A stretch of DNA of 36,453 nucleotides from Prochloraceae cyanobacterium (GTDB lineage Bacteria > Cyanobacteriota > Cyanobacteriia > Cyanobacteriales > JASJDA01): contig JASJDA010000026.1 in the NCBI GenBank assembly GCA_030065755.1, positions 1 to 36,453 of the forward strand. The letters run 5' to 3'. Below the pieces are notes generated by a model that saw nothing but the letters and a program-made list of their open reading frames with translations, did not search any database and had not been told where the DNA came from. Numbering within the stretch: position 1 is the stretch's first letter; each line of letters opens with the position of its first letter. Below are positions 29,301 to 36,453 of this stretch, one piece after another. A program made the position numbers and the translations under genes.

Positions 29301-31725
29301 AAGTGGCGATCGTATTCTTTAATTGTTCGAGTAATTCTTTAATACCTGGATTTTCGGGGTTTGATGAGGATGGTAGTTGCTTGATAATTCCTGCTAATGT
29401 TTCAGCAGTAATCGTTCCTATATTGACACCAACCCCAGAAGGACCATGTATATAAATTTTATCTCCAATATCTCTGCTAGCTGCTAGTTTAGCTAATTCC
29501 CATAAATTTGTATTTTCTCTCTCGTAATCTCTTATTTTTGTTTCTTTAATTTGTAATTGTTGATTGTAATAAGTTTCTAGTTCTTTGCGGTTTTCTTCAT
29601 ATAATTGTTTAGCTTGGCGCTCGACTAAAGCTTTATTTGCTTCTTCCGATATCTTTAATTTAATTACAAAAGCACCACTAGCTTTCTTCTCGATCGCAGC
29701 AATTGATAAATTATCATCTTGATATTTTTCTTGTAATTCTTTGAAAGTCGAGAAAAATGCTGTCCAGTCAATCCCGTTTTCAAATACTAGATCGACAGTA
29801 TTGGAAATTACTCCAAATAAATCAGCAAATTCTCTTGGTTTAAATTTACTTTCTCTATCTGCTGGACGACGCTCCTCATAAACTGTTTTTAAACGTCCTT
29901 TTGTTGTTAAATAGTTTTGAAAAACACACTTCAAATAAACATAATCACAAATTACGTCCTTTAGTATGGTTTCGCTGTTAATATTCCAGTCTTCTATACA
30001 AGCTCCTGTTAATGTTACTCTCGTTAAGTCAGCTCTCTGTGCTTGAGTCCTGAAAAGTAATGTTTCTGTTAAATTTGCCTCTGTCAAATTAGCATTTGAG
30101 ATTGTTGCCTCATTGAGTAATGCACCTGTAAGATTTGCGCCTGTAAGGTCTACATTTTTCAGAAATGCTCCACTAAGATTGGCATCATTTAGTTTTGCTC
30201 CAGCTAAATTTGCTTCATTTAAATTTGTCTCTACAAGCTCTGCTTCACTAAGATCTGCTCCACTAAGATCTGCTCCACTAAGATTGGCATCATTTAGTTT
30301 TGCCTTATTAAGATTGGCTCCATTTAGTTTTGCCAGTCTCAGATCGGCTCTTGTGAGGTTTGTTTTACTAAGATTTGTATTTGTAAGATCTGCTTCATAG
30401 AGTCTTGCTTCGTTTAGATCTATTCCACTTAGATTTTTATTACTAAGATCTAGATTGTTTAGATCGCCTACTTTAGACTTGAGAAAAAGGAAAAATTCAT
30501 TTTCTTTAAACTTTTTGGGATCAATTTTATTCCCATTAGAATATGTTTGGTAAATATACTCACATTTAATATCATCAATTACGGTATCTTTGCTAACTTT
30601 CCAATCTTCAATACAACCTCCTGTAAGCTCAGCACCTTTTAAGATTGCTTGTTCGAGCTTTGTTCCTACTAAAATAGCTCCTGATAAATTGGCATTAGTT
30701 AAATTAGCTTCGTATAAATCCGCGTCAATAAAACTAGCATTTGCTAAGTTGGCTCCACTTAAATTAAAAACTCGTAAATCAAGCCTATCAAAAATTTTCT
30801 TCCTTGCTTCTCCAGTAATTAAAAGTTTTCGTAGTTTTGCATCTTTAAGATAACTTTCTCCAAGACGCACGCGATCGAGCTTTTCAGTATCTCGCCAGCA
30901 GGTACGGGTAAGGATTGCTTTTCTCAAATCTGTACTTTTGAGCGTGGCTTTGGTAAAATCAGCATCGGTTAAGTCAGCACCACGAAAAGAAGTACCACCA
31001 ATAGCTGCAAAAGCAATGGCGATATTACGAATTAAGGCATATTTTTCATTTCCTTTGAGAGCTTCCCATGCTACATAACCACAAAGCAATGTCATAATAA
31101 AGGCTAAGGCTAAGGCTAAGGCTAAGTTTTCAACGAAGAATACGGCTCCAGCTAAGGCTAAGGCTAAGGTTTCAGCAAAGGGTAAATTTAAGGTTCCAGC
31201 AAAGGCTAAGGTTAAGGCTAAGGTGAAGGGTGCAACTACGGCTACGGCTCCAGAGCCAGCTACACTTACGCCTGCGGCAAAGACTCCAGCTAGGGGTACG
31301 GCAAAGACTCCTAAGCTTGTCACAAGACCTCGGTTTAGGGTCAACCAAAAAAGTATTATTAAACTAATCCCAACAACAAGTAGATTTTCTATGCTGAGGG
31401 CTTCTCGTGCGGGAACCACACATGAACCAGTAAATACTACAAGCGAGCCTGATATTAACAACAGCAACCGCGAGATAATAACTAACAAAGTTGCCCACCG
31501 TCTCTGCAATCCTGCCTTTGCTCGACAAAATTTGGCTTCTCTGAGATTAGCTCCTGTAAAGTTAGTACTTCTAATATCAGCATTACTAAAATCAGCACCA
31601 ACTAATTCCCTACCTTTAAGATTCGCACCTCTGAGGTCTGGCTCGATATCGGAATTCTCTTCTCGCCAACGATTCCAAGTCTCAACACCTTGCTCTAGGA
31701 TGTTTAAATGCCAACGGTTAGCCAT
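29269..31725 (-). CDS. Pentapeptide-repeat protein with internal membrane domain, coiled coil and motif C (frameshifted end)
   Basis: Order of parts: short lead (1-28), pentapeptide repeats (about 29-70, ANLKGRELVGADFSNADI), and a membrane domain of several helices (77-245). The membrane domain holds Ala/Leu/Val-rich runs such as LALALAGAVFF, encoded by GGCTAA-like hexanucleotide repeats. A long second pentapeptide block (245-600, A(D/N)LXX units) follows, with two CIEDW interruptions before a VICDY or IKCEY strand. Then come a KYQDDNLSIAAIEKKASGAF segment, a coiled coil (about 700-755) and motif C (GVGVNIGTITAETLAGII, about 763-780). The intact C-terminal domain lies out of frame downstream. 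Pentapeptide blocks form rigid beta-helices; here they may be scaffolds that carry motif C to a membrane complex. The frameshift may have silenced or separated the effector end. Confidence 0.8.
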   Translation of the reverse strand: MANRWHLNILEQGVETWNRWREENSDIEPDLRGANLKGRELVGADFSNADIRSTNFTGANLREAKFCRAKAGLQRRWATLLVIISRLLLLISGSLVVFTGSCVVPAREALSIENLLVVGISLIILFWLTLNRGLVTSLGVFAVPLAGVFAAGVSVAGSGAVAVVAPFTLALTLAFAGTLNLPFAETLALALAGAVFFVENLALALALAFIMTLLCGYVAWEALKGNEKYALIRNIAIAFAAIGGTSFRGADLTDADFTKATLKSTDLRKAILTRTCWRDTEKLDRVRLGESYLKDAKLRKLLITGEARKKIFDRLDLRVFNLSGANLANASFIDADLYEANLTNANLSGAILVGTKLEQAILKGAELTGGCIEDWKVSKDTVIDDIKCEYIYQTYSNGNKIDPKKFKENEFFLFLKSKVGDLNNLDLSNKNLSGIDLNEARLYEADLTNTNLSKTNLTRADLRLAKLNGANLNKAKLNDANLSGADLSGADLSEAELVETNLNEANLAGAKLNDANLSGAFLKNVDLTGANLTGALLNEATISNANLTEANLTETLLFRTQAQRADLTRVTLTGACIEDWNINSETILKDVICDYVYLKCVFQNYLTTKGRLKTVYEERRPADRESKFKPREFADLFGVISNTVDLVFENGIDWTAFFSTFKELQEKYQDDNLSIAAIEKKASGAFVIKLKISEEANKALVERQAKQLYEENRKELETYYNQQLQIKETKIRDYERENTNLWELAKLAASRDIGDKIYIHGPSGVGVNIGTITAETLAGIIKQLPSSSNPENPGIKELLEQLKNTIATSEELGDKEKS
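31100..31230. repeat. Hexanucleotide repeat arrays in the membrane domain
   Basis: AAGGCT units run in three blocks (31100-31126, 31151-31169 and about 31203-31228), with single units between. On the minus strand they code for Ala-Leu or Ala-Phe pairs in the membrane helices. Gain or loss of units would change helix length in steps of two residues and keep the frame. Confidence 0.75.
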
Positions 31726-32071
31726 GCGCTTGGAGCTGTATTAATAAGTAAATCAATAGATCGCTTCTCTCTTAAGCCTCACAACTAGAGACGGAGAAAC
31801 TTAGCTTTTTATTTTACCCTTTAGAGGGATTAACAAAGCTTCCGCCAAGTATCGGCAGATGACAGATGGCAGAGGGCATAAGGTTAGGTTACTGTTGAGC
31901 TATTAAGGTTGAAAAGTTTTTATTATTTCACCTCTTCCTTCATCATGCATGAGTTTAAGTCCCCCACGCCTCTTGATATTTTTGGTGGTCTTGAATGAGT
32001 GGGGGTTAAATCCCCGACTGATTCCCTTCTGCCATCCCCACGTCGCGCCTCTGCCTTTGAGCGAAGCGAGT
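31726..32071. other. Intergenic stretch with possible IS200/IS605-type end
   Basis: No gene. At 31961-31967 CCCCCAC faces GTGGGGG at 31999-32005, and GGGGTTAAATCCCC folds on itself at 32002-32015. GGGGGTTAAATCCCC-style hairpins resemble the ends of IS200/IS605 elements in cyanobacteria. No transposase or TnpB is present, so it would be a bare end. Confidence 0.3.
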
Positions 32072-32863
32072 TTAATCGACCAATTCTGACAATAAATCGG
32101 TCATTTGTTCTTGGTATTGATTGCGATTGTCGTCATAAGTCATCAAAACCTTTGGGTCTTTATGCCTGGAGAATTTCAAACCCTTCTTAATATCTCCATC
32201 AGACAATTCTAGTACTGTAGTAATTGCCCCGTGCCGCCAGCGATGGGGACTCATTAAATTGGGAATCCCAGCAGTTTTACAGTACTTTCTCACTATCTTG
32301 TAAATCCCATCCCCAGTAAGCCGACGTGTTGAGTGCGCATGACTGAAATTAGTAAATAAAGGTTCGCTCAATTCCTCCATCTCTCTAACATTCAACCAAT
32401 CAGCGATCGCCCGACTACAAGAACTACTCAAAGAGATAATTTCTTTTTGATTCCCCCGTCCTTTCCCCAAAATAGTCAATCTTCTCAAAGCCAAATCGAA
32501 GTCCTCAACATTTAATTGACTGACTTCATTCCTTCTCAAAGCATTATCCCACAGCAACCGCAGCAGAGCGTAATCTCTCAATCCTTTGTCAGTAGTAAGG
32601 TCGCACAATTCCAATACTCGCTTGGTATCCTGCTTTTTAATCCCCGAAGTATCCCGATAAGGTGTTACTTTCTCTGGCTTCACTTCTTCTAAGGTGTAAC
32701 TGCATATTCCTAACTTTCGTCCCAAGGATACCAAAGACTTAATAGTAGCAACTCTGCGGTTGACGGTATTTTCGGTCAGTCCCGATTTAAGTAGCTTGGT
32801 TTTATACTGAAGTACGATCGCAGTTGCCTGTCGCCAGTGCTTAGAAGCCAAAGCCTGTCGCAT
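32072..32863 (-). CDS. Tyrosine recombinase (integrase/XerC-like)
   Basis: All catalytic residues are visible: Arg110 in NALRRNE, Lys at 134-136 in LGKGRG, His207 and Arg210 in SPHRWRHG, His234 in FSRHKDP and Tyr243 in VLMTYD. The N-terminal part (1-60) is a short core-binding domain (VLQYKTKLLKSGLTENTVNR). At 263 residues the protein is a little short, because the usual first helices are missing. Enzymes of this type cut and rejoin DNA at att or dif-like sites. The gene lies beside an RHH gene, 25 bases downstream of it. It is not closely similar to the second recombinase at 35330. Confidence 0.85.
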   Translation of the reverse strand: MRQALASKHWRQATAIVLQYKTKLLKSGLTENTVNRRVATIKSLVSLGRKLGICSYTLEEVKPEKVTPYRDTSGIKKQDTKRVLELCDLTTDKGLRDYALLRLLWDNALRRNEVSQLNVEDFDLALRRLTILGKGRGNQKEIISLSSSCSRAIADWLNVREMEELSEPLFTNFSHAHSTRRLTGDGIYKIVRKYCKTAGIPNLMSPHRWRHGAITTVLELSDGDIKKGLKFSRHKDPKVLMTYDDNRNQYQEQMTDLLSELVD

Positions 32864-32888
32864 CCCTAACTTTCTGTGCGCGAGACAC

Positions 32889-33080
32889 TCATGCTACTGA
32901 AAATTCTTGATTTGTAGCATTTTCATTTTTAGCTATTTCCCGCTCTAACAAGTGCTGAATGTAATTATTGAGCGATCTACTCTCTTTTTCTGCTAATTCC
33001 ACTGCTTTCTTTTTTGTTTCTTCTTCTATATACAAAGAAACTCTGATTTTTTTGCCAGAAGATTCTTTAACTCCCGCCAT
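32889..33080 (-). CDS. Ribbon-helix-helix protein
   Basis: The 63-residue protein has KKIRVSLYIEEETKKKAVEL, a beta strand leading to a helix, then EKESRSLNNYIQHLLEREIA, the second helix. This is the Arc/CopG-type RHH layout with a short basic arm. It is the first gene of a two-gene unit with the recombinase and probably represses it. The start ATG at 33080 has GGAAGTTGAT upstream, a modest ribosome-binding site. Confidence 0.7.
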   Translation of the reverse strand: MAGVKESSGKKIRVSLYIEEETKKKAVELAEKESRSLNNYIQHLLEREIAKNENATNQEFSVA

Positions 33081-33283
33081 ATCAACTTCCTCTTACTATG
33101 ACTTAAGTATAGCATCGAAACAATTTTAAGATGAGGTGCTTTTGATGTTATTTTGGTGTTATAGTAGAGGTAGAGAAATCAAAAAGCGACCGCGCAGATA
33201 CCACCCTGAATGCGATCGCTTTTAATACAAACCAATCCCCTTAAAGAGGGGACAAAATCCATTACCCATAAAAGGAACGGTAA

Positions 33284-33505
33284 TCTTATGCTAAACCAAA
33301 ATTTCCTAAAGAGCGAATAGCTCGTGCGCTTCGGCAACGGATTGCTCAAAACTTTGGCGCTATCAACACTCTGGGTAGCATTTTGACTGCCCAAAGTCCG
33401 TTAAAAGACTGTCCAGTTATCAAGCAATTTTATCGACTGGGATTCAATAACACACACGAGCATTGGATATTTGCTCAATACGGTATAGAACCACGAGAAA
33501 TTTAA
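33284..33505 (+). pseudogene. Open frame without start codon; likely gene fragment
   Basis: The frame runs from a stop at 33281 to a stop at 33503 and reads KPKFPKERIARALRQRIAQN, then FGAINTLGSILTAQSPLKDC and VIKQFYRLGFNNTHEHWIFA. The composition is protein-like (clear alternation of charged helix and aromatic segment), but no ATG, GTG or TTG opens it near the left. It looks like the C-terminal part of a lost gene. Its family is unknown to me. Confidence 0.4.
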
Positions 33506-33511
33506 CTATTG

Positions 33512-33531
33512 GAGCGAGCATTTGCTTGCTC
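33512..33531. promoter_or_regulatory. Hairpin in the leader of the HTH gene
   Basis: GAGCGAGC and GCTTGCTC pair over eight positions (one G-T pair) around an ATTT loop, 19 bases before the ATG. It could hold back translation or serve as a binding site. Confidence 0.4.
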
Positions 33532-33550
33532 AATAAACGGGAAATAGAAA

Positions 33551-34396
33551 ATGGCAGAACAATTTTATCAGTTAACTTTACAAGAAGCGGTCGCAGATTA
33601 TAAAGCTGGATTAATTACCGCAACAGGACTACTTAAGTATTACATCAAAATTAGGTTTGCTCCTGGTTGGCGGATTGTCCTCGACCCCAAAGAGGTGTGT
33701 AAACTACTGGCGATCGCAAAGGTAACTTTCTATAAGGCGATCGCCAAGCTAAAACAACTAGGATGGAATTTTGGAAGGAATGTTCAAATAATCGGAGAAG
33801 ATTCAGATCCAGTTGTAGAAAAAGAAGATCCAAGCGGAAACAATAGCGATCTAACTGTAGATTCATCAGATCCAACTGTAGATAAAAGTATACGATCGTA
33901 TAATTTTGGAGCTAAAAATCCCAGTATTACTAGGCGACCGAGCGATTCACCAAATACCTCTACAGATAACAATCAAATAAAGATCTCTCCCTCAAATAGG
34001 GAGAAGCCCAAGAAAAAACCAAGTAAAGAAGCTTATCGAGAATTTTGGGCTTCTCTCTCAAAAGACGAGAGAGAGAAATTTTTAGATTTTGTTAGGGAAA
34101 AGACTAAGCACTTCAAGAATCCAATCGCATCCATACACGACTACTTGAAAAGTGAAAATCGCTGGGAAGAGTTTGCTCGTCACTTTCGCCTTGTAACACA
34201 GTACGAAGAAAGCAAAACACGAGATTGGACGCAGCACCCTGATTGGGAAAATGCCTTGAAAGTAATGAAAGTAGGAATTCCTACGTTTAGAGTATGCGGG
34301 GAAGCAAGAGGAATAGATTGCAAACATATCTCGCGGGATGAACGCATCGCAATGATATCTTTTGCACTCGCTAAAGGCTTTATTAAACGTGCATAG
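33551..34396 (+). CDS. Replication-type HTH protein, copy 2
   Basis: This 281-residue protein is clearly homologous to the protein at 18745-19620: EQFYQLTLQEAVADYKAGLI, then GWRIVLDPKEVCKLLAIAKV and TFYKAIAKLKQLG. The winged-helix-like domain (1-80) leads to a Ser/Asp/Pro linker (85-155) with DSSDPTVDK-type repeats. The C-terminal domain YREFWASLSKDEREKFLDFV with EKTKHFKNPIASIHDYLKS follows. Linkers differ between copies while both ends are conserved, so the domains are under selection. The orientation is opposite to copy 1. The gene pairs with the Cys-rich gene downstream, as in copy 1. It is likely a plasmid replication or copy-control protein; I could not name the family. Confidence 0.65.
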   Translation: MAEQFYQLTLQEAVADYKAGLITATGLLKYYIKIRFAPGWRIVLDPKEVCKLLAIAKVTFYKAIAKLKQLGWNFGRNVQIIGEDSDPVVEKEDPSGNNSDLTVDSSDPTVDKSIRSYNFGAKNPSITRRPSDSPNTSTDNNQIKISPSNREKPKKKPSKEAYREFWASLSKDEREKFLDFVREKTKHFKNPIASIHDYLKSENRWEEFARHFRLVTQYEESKTRDWTQHPDWENALKVMKVGIPTFRVCGEARGIDCKHISRDERIAMISFALAKGFIKRA

Positions 34397-34462
34397 CAAT
34401 CGCAAAAAACACGCCCTATAGCCAGTCAGTGAAATCAACGAGAGTGATATGGAGGTTTTTAA

Positions 34463-34909
34463 GTGTCAAATTTGCCTAGATTGCCTAGATTAGTTATGAA
34501 TATTGCCAAACAATCCGAAGAAAAAGAAATATGGCAGCCGAAGTGGAATTGTTTTTGCTGTCACGATTACGGCTACGTTCAACCTAACTTGGTTCGCCTA
34601 ATTATTCCGAACTACGATAGTGACAAGGACAAGATGCCTCTTTGTCAAAGGTGCGATGCTGGCGAGCGTTGGAGCAGTCCTGAAATTGAATCGTCTCTCG
34701 ACATGAGATTTGATTCAGAAATCTGCACTCGACTGGATGAAATCGAGCGTCAGAATTGGAAGGAAACGACCCAACAAAAGCAACGACAGTTAATGCAGAA
34801 GGCATTCGTTGCCACTGAACAAGTAACCAAATCCTTAAGAACTCGCAGCCGAACCCCAGAGGAACGAAATTGCGCGCGACGGCGGCATGAAGATTGTAGA
34901 GCTAGTTAA
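34463..34909 (+). CDS. Cys-rich partner of HTH protein, copy 2
   Basis: The start is a GTG with GGAGG eight bases before it. The 148-residue protein matches copy 1 in the core: KEIWQPKWNCFCCHDYGYVQ, then LVRLIIPNYDSDKDKMPLCQ and a Cys pair CQRC. The zinc-knuckle look is clearer here than in copy 1. The basic end (SLRTRSRTPEERNCARRRHE) is also shared. It follows the HTH gene with a 66-base gap, rather than an overlap as in copy 1. The pair is conserved in two diverged copies, which supports a joint function. Confidence 0.65.
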   Translation: MSNLPRLPRLVMNIAKQSEEKEIWQPKWNCFCCHDYGYVQPNLVRLIIPNYDSDKDKMPLCQRCDAGERWSSPEIESSLDMRFDSEICTRLDEIERQNWKETTQQKQRQLMQKAFVATEQVTKSLRTRSRTPEERNCARRRHEDCRAS

Positions 34910-34927
34910 AAGATCGGGAGACAAAAA

Positions 34928-35197
34928 ATGACACAAGCGCAGGCAAATAACGGCTGGCAACAAGCCATCTACCAAAATACTAAAGCGCTGGGAGGATTAG
35001 AAGTTAAAGTAGATCGCTTGGAAGAAAAGGTAGATTCTGTAGGAAAAGAAGTTACAGAAATTAAAACGGATTTATCTCAGTTAAAAACAGATGTATCCCA
35101 GCTAAAAACTAGTGTATTTGAAATAAAAGAGATTCTTAAATGGTTGAAATGGATAGGAGGGGCTATTATTACCATTGCTGCGCGCGATAGTCGCTAA
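34928..35197 (+). CDS. Coiled-coil protein with frameshifted membrane tail
   Basis: The 89-residue protein is a heptad coiled coil (LEVKVDRLEEKVDSVGKEVT, then DLSQLKTDVSQLKTSVFEIK) ending in a hydrophobic start WLKWIGGAIITIAA. The frame then turns to RDSR and a stop. Skipping four bases in GCGCGCGAT (35180-35188) would restore IVANTISSFVI, the rest of a membrane helix. This fits the usual plan of small coiled-coil plus membrane-anchor proteins. GGGAGACAAAA upstream is the ribosome-binding region. The broken helix begins where the 14-bp repeat 35178-35191 lies. Confidence 0.65.
   Translation: MTQAQANNGWQQAIYQNTKALGGLEVKVDRLEEKVDSVGKEVTEIKTDLSQLKTDVSQLKTSVFEIKEILKWLKWIGGAIITIAARDSR
35178..35191 (+). 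repeat. 14-bp direct repeat, left copy
   Basis: CTGCGCGCGATAGT occurs here and at 36296-36309, on either side of the recombinase gene. It coincides with the frameshift in the coiled-coil gene. This could be an attachment core or a repeated dispersed sequence. Confidence 0.4.
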
Positions 35198-35329
35198 TAC
35201 TATCTCTAGTTTTGTAATTCATTAGCAATGGGGTTGATTAGTCAAGATATTAATTTGGTTTAAAAGGCGATCGGATTTTGCTAATAACAGTGAAATAATT
35301 TGTCTTGAGAAGCAAACTTTACAAGAACT

Positions 35330-36280
35330 ATGCCCTTAATCTCATCAGAGGAAATAGAAGTTCTTTCACTTAAAGAGCCTGTTCCTCTGACCCAACATCC
35401 TGCGGCTGTTTATCTCGGCTCTTTGAGTGAGGGGAGCAAGCGGACTATGGGCAGTTCTTTGAATGCGATCGCCCGTTTACTTACGGATGGTAAATGCGAT
35501 GCAATGACTCTAGATTGGTCTCAACTGCGCTACCGTCACACTGCTGCCATCCGTACTGCTTTAGCTCAGCGATTGGAACCCGCTACGGTTAATAAGATGT
35601 TAGTGGCTTTGAGAAGGGTTCTTAAAGAGGCTTATCGGCTCGATTTGATGGACGCTAATGATTGTGCTAAAGCCTCGGATTTAAAGAGTTTGAGAACGTC
35701 GGGAGCGCTAAGAGGTCGCGCTTTGAGTAGGGAAGAAATCAATCGTTTGGTCGAAAGTTGTATTTCTCTTAATGCGATCGACCTTCGGGATGGGGCGGTA
35801 ATTGCCATTCTACGGGGTGGGGGAATAAGAAGAGACGAATTAGTAAAGTTAACGACAGACGACCTCGATTTGTCTGATGGTGAATTGATTGTACGTCGGG
35901 GGAAAGGGGGCAAACAGCGCACCGTTTATCTCAATGAAGAGGCACTAACTTTTGTTAAAAACTGGTTGTCGATTAGGGGGGACGCTCCTGGAGCTTTGAT
36001 TTGTCCCGTTACTAAAGGCAATAGGGTTATCGTGCGACATTTTGCCTCTGATGGGGACGGGATTTATAAATTGTTGAAAAGACGAGCAGAAAAGGCGGGA
36101 GTGGTCAATTTTTCTCCTCACGACTTTCGACGTACCTTTTGCTCGGAATTGTTGGATGACGAAGATTTATTTACAGTACAGGATTTGGCGGGTCACGTCT
36201 CTTCTGTAACTACTAAAAAGTACGATCGTCGAGGGGAAGCGAGGAAGCGAAAAGCAGTGAAGAAGTTAAAGTTGAGGTAG
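35330..36280 (+). CDS. Tyrosine recombinase (site-specific integrase)
   Basis: A 316-residue recombinase with all catalytic residues: Arg167 in GGGIRRDE, Lys192 in RRGKGGKQR, His264 and Arg267 in SPHDFRRTF, His289 in LAGHVSS and Tyr298 in TTKKYDRR. The core-binding domain (20-115) includes YLGSLSEGSKRTMGSSLNAI and VNKMLVALRRVLKEAYRLD. It is full-length and likely active. Enzymes of this group integrate or resolve mobile elements. A 14-bp repeat lies on each side of the gene. The 3' end overlaps the tail of an antisense DUF1643 gene by 68 bases, consistent with insertion close to or into that gene. Confidence 0.9.
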   Translation: MPLISSEEIEVLSLKEPVPLTQHPAAVYLGSLSEGSKRTMGSSLNAIARLLTDGKCDAMTLDWSQLRYRHTAAIRTALAQRLEPATVNKMLVALRRVLKEAYRLDLMDANDCAKASDLKSLRTSGALRGRALSREEINRLVESCISLNAIDLRDGAVIAILRGGGIRRDELVKLTTDDLDLSDGELIVRRGKGGKQRTVYLNEEALTFVKNWLSIRGDAPGALICPVTKGNRVIVRHFASDGDGIYKLLKRRAEKAGVVNFSPHDFRRTFCSELLDDEDLFTVQDLAGHVSSVTTKKYDRRGEARKRKAVKKLKLR

Positions 36281-36453
36281 TTGAAATCGTTTGTTCTGCG
36301 CGCGATAGTTTTTTAAGAGGTTCGTTACTTCTTATATACAGAGGATGGCGGGGATGACCCTTTTTGGTAATTCCCAGACAATAGAGGTTGGAGAAATTAG
36401 CTAGTTGTTCGAGTACGGTTTGATTTCGAGCGTTCAAACTGCCTGCGTTACCC
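36213..36453 (-). CDS. DUF1643 protein, C-terminal part (runs off the right edge)
   Basis: The minus strand opens at the edge with GNAGSLNARNQTVLEQLANF and continues SNLYCLGITKKGHPRHPLYI. LYCLG(I/L)TKxGxPRHPLY near the end is characteristic of DUF1643 proteins, which are ~170 residues and of unknown function. After PLKKLS the sequence turns low-complexity (AEQTISTTSTLTSS) and overlaps the recombinase end in antisense. This tail is therefore probably foreign, the original C-terminus having been altered by an insertion. The right copy of the 14-bp repeat (36296-36309) lies in the tail at KKLSRAEQ. The start codon is outside the window. Confidence 0.7.
   Translation of the reverse strand, partial: GNAGSLNARNQTVLEQLANFSNLYCLGITKKGHPRHPLYIRSNEPLKKLSRAEQTISTTSTLTSSLLFASSLPLDDRTF
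36296..36309 (+). repeat. 14-bp direct repeat, right copy
   Basis: The second CTGCGCGCGATAGT, 1,118 bases from the first, 16 bases past the recombinase stop and within the DUF1643 tail. Confidence 0.4.

Larger units (their letters stand above)
33081..33550. other. Stretch with a possible decayed gene and hairpins
   Basis: Between the RHH gene and the HTH gene I see an inverted pair AAAAGCGA/TCGCTTTT (33182-33189 and 33216-33223), an open frame without a start (33284-33505), and a hairpin just before the HTH gene. Nothing else is supported. Confidence 0.45.

Noticed and set aside
30113..30853. Plus-strand frames rich in Ala/Ser/Phe opposite the pentapeptide gene
   Set aside because: Antisense reading of the pentapeptide repeats gives regular, low-complexity frames without biological support.
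31958..32020. Possible TnpB guide-RNA or IS200/IS605 right end
   Set aside because: Only short G/C hairpins are visible and no transposase or TnpB is nearby; listed only as a weak note on the intergenic stretch.

Overview
The window reads as accessory DNA of a cyanobacterium, either a plasmid or a plasmid-derived island. HIP1-type GCGATCGC sites are frequent on both strands. Small GC-rich foldback repeats lie between genes and inside some of them. The recognisable proteins are typical of cyanobacterial plasmids: an SF1 helicase, an MmcB-like nuclease, helix-turn-helix proteins flanked by iterons, ribbon-helix-helix (RHH) proteins and two tyrosine recombinases. No housekeeping gene, rRNA, tRNA or CRISPR array was found.

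Left end (0-2.8 kb, minus strand): an operon of an RHH regulator, a small Pepco/trypco-like protein, a caspase-FGE fusion whose last ~45 codons look like the variable region of a diversity-generating retroelement (DGR), and an Avd-like gene that has lost its 3' part. A small hairpin follows the variable region, as expected of a DGR target. The reverse transcriptase and template repeat are not in the window.

3.2-13 kb: an unknown gene; an MmcB-like nuclease and a UvrD-like helicase divergently transcribed from an operator-rich promoter; a relic stretch with a resolvase tail and a broken RHH gene; then a plus-strand block of two HTH proteins with repeats upstream and inside the genes, a degenerate P-loop membrane protein, a DUF457/YdjM-like membrane protein, an HlyD-like adaptor and a TolC-like protein.

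13-18.2 kb: a mosaic of gene relics and two foldback (MITE-like) elements, then two tandem dynamin-like GTPases, then a gene-poor stretch. 18.2-22.1 kb: a replication-type HTH gene with a Cys-rich partner, three small genes (two with the same leader), and a small plus-strand operon ending in an HNH protein.

22.1-31.7 kb is the most interesting part. It holds a NACHT NTPase with a multi-pass membrane C-terminus, a DUF4062 protein, two small motif proteins, a coiled-coil protein and a pentapeptide-repeat membrane protein. Three short motifs are shared among them: A, IGTNxGQAQAxxAGxDxN; B, MGxGNYNExIxGDYxQ; C, GVGVNxGxIxAxTxAGxI. Different enzymatic or scaffold domains carrying the same short glycine/asparagine motifs suggests a signalling network assembled through homotypic motif contacts, probably an immunity or programmed-death system. 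The pentapeptide gene is frameshifted by a 20-bp tandem duplication.

Right end (31.7-36.45 kb): a tyrosine recombinase, an RHH protein, a second copy (opposite orientation) of the HTH plus Cys-rich pair from 18-19.6 kb, a coiled-coil protein with a frameshifted tail, a second tyrosine recombinase, and the C-terminal part of a DUF1643 protein running off the edge. The inverted paralogous pairs enclose the motif-sharing cluster, which suggests that two plasmid modules joined or that the cluster moves with this backbone.
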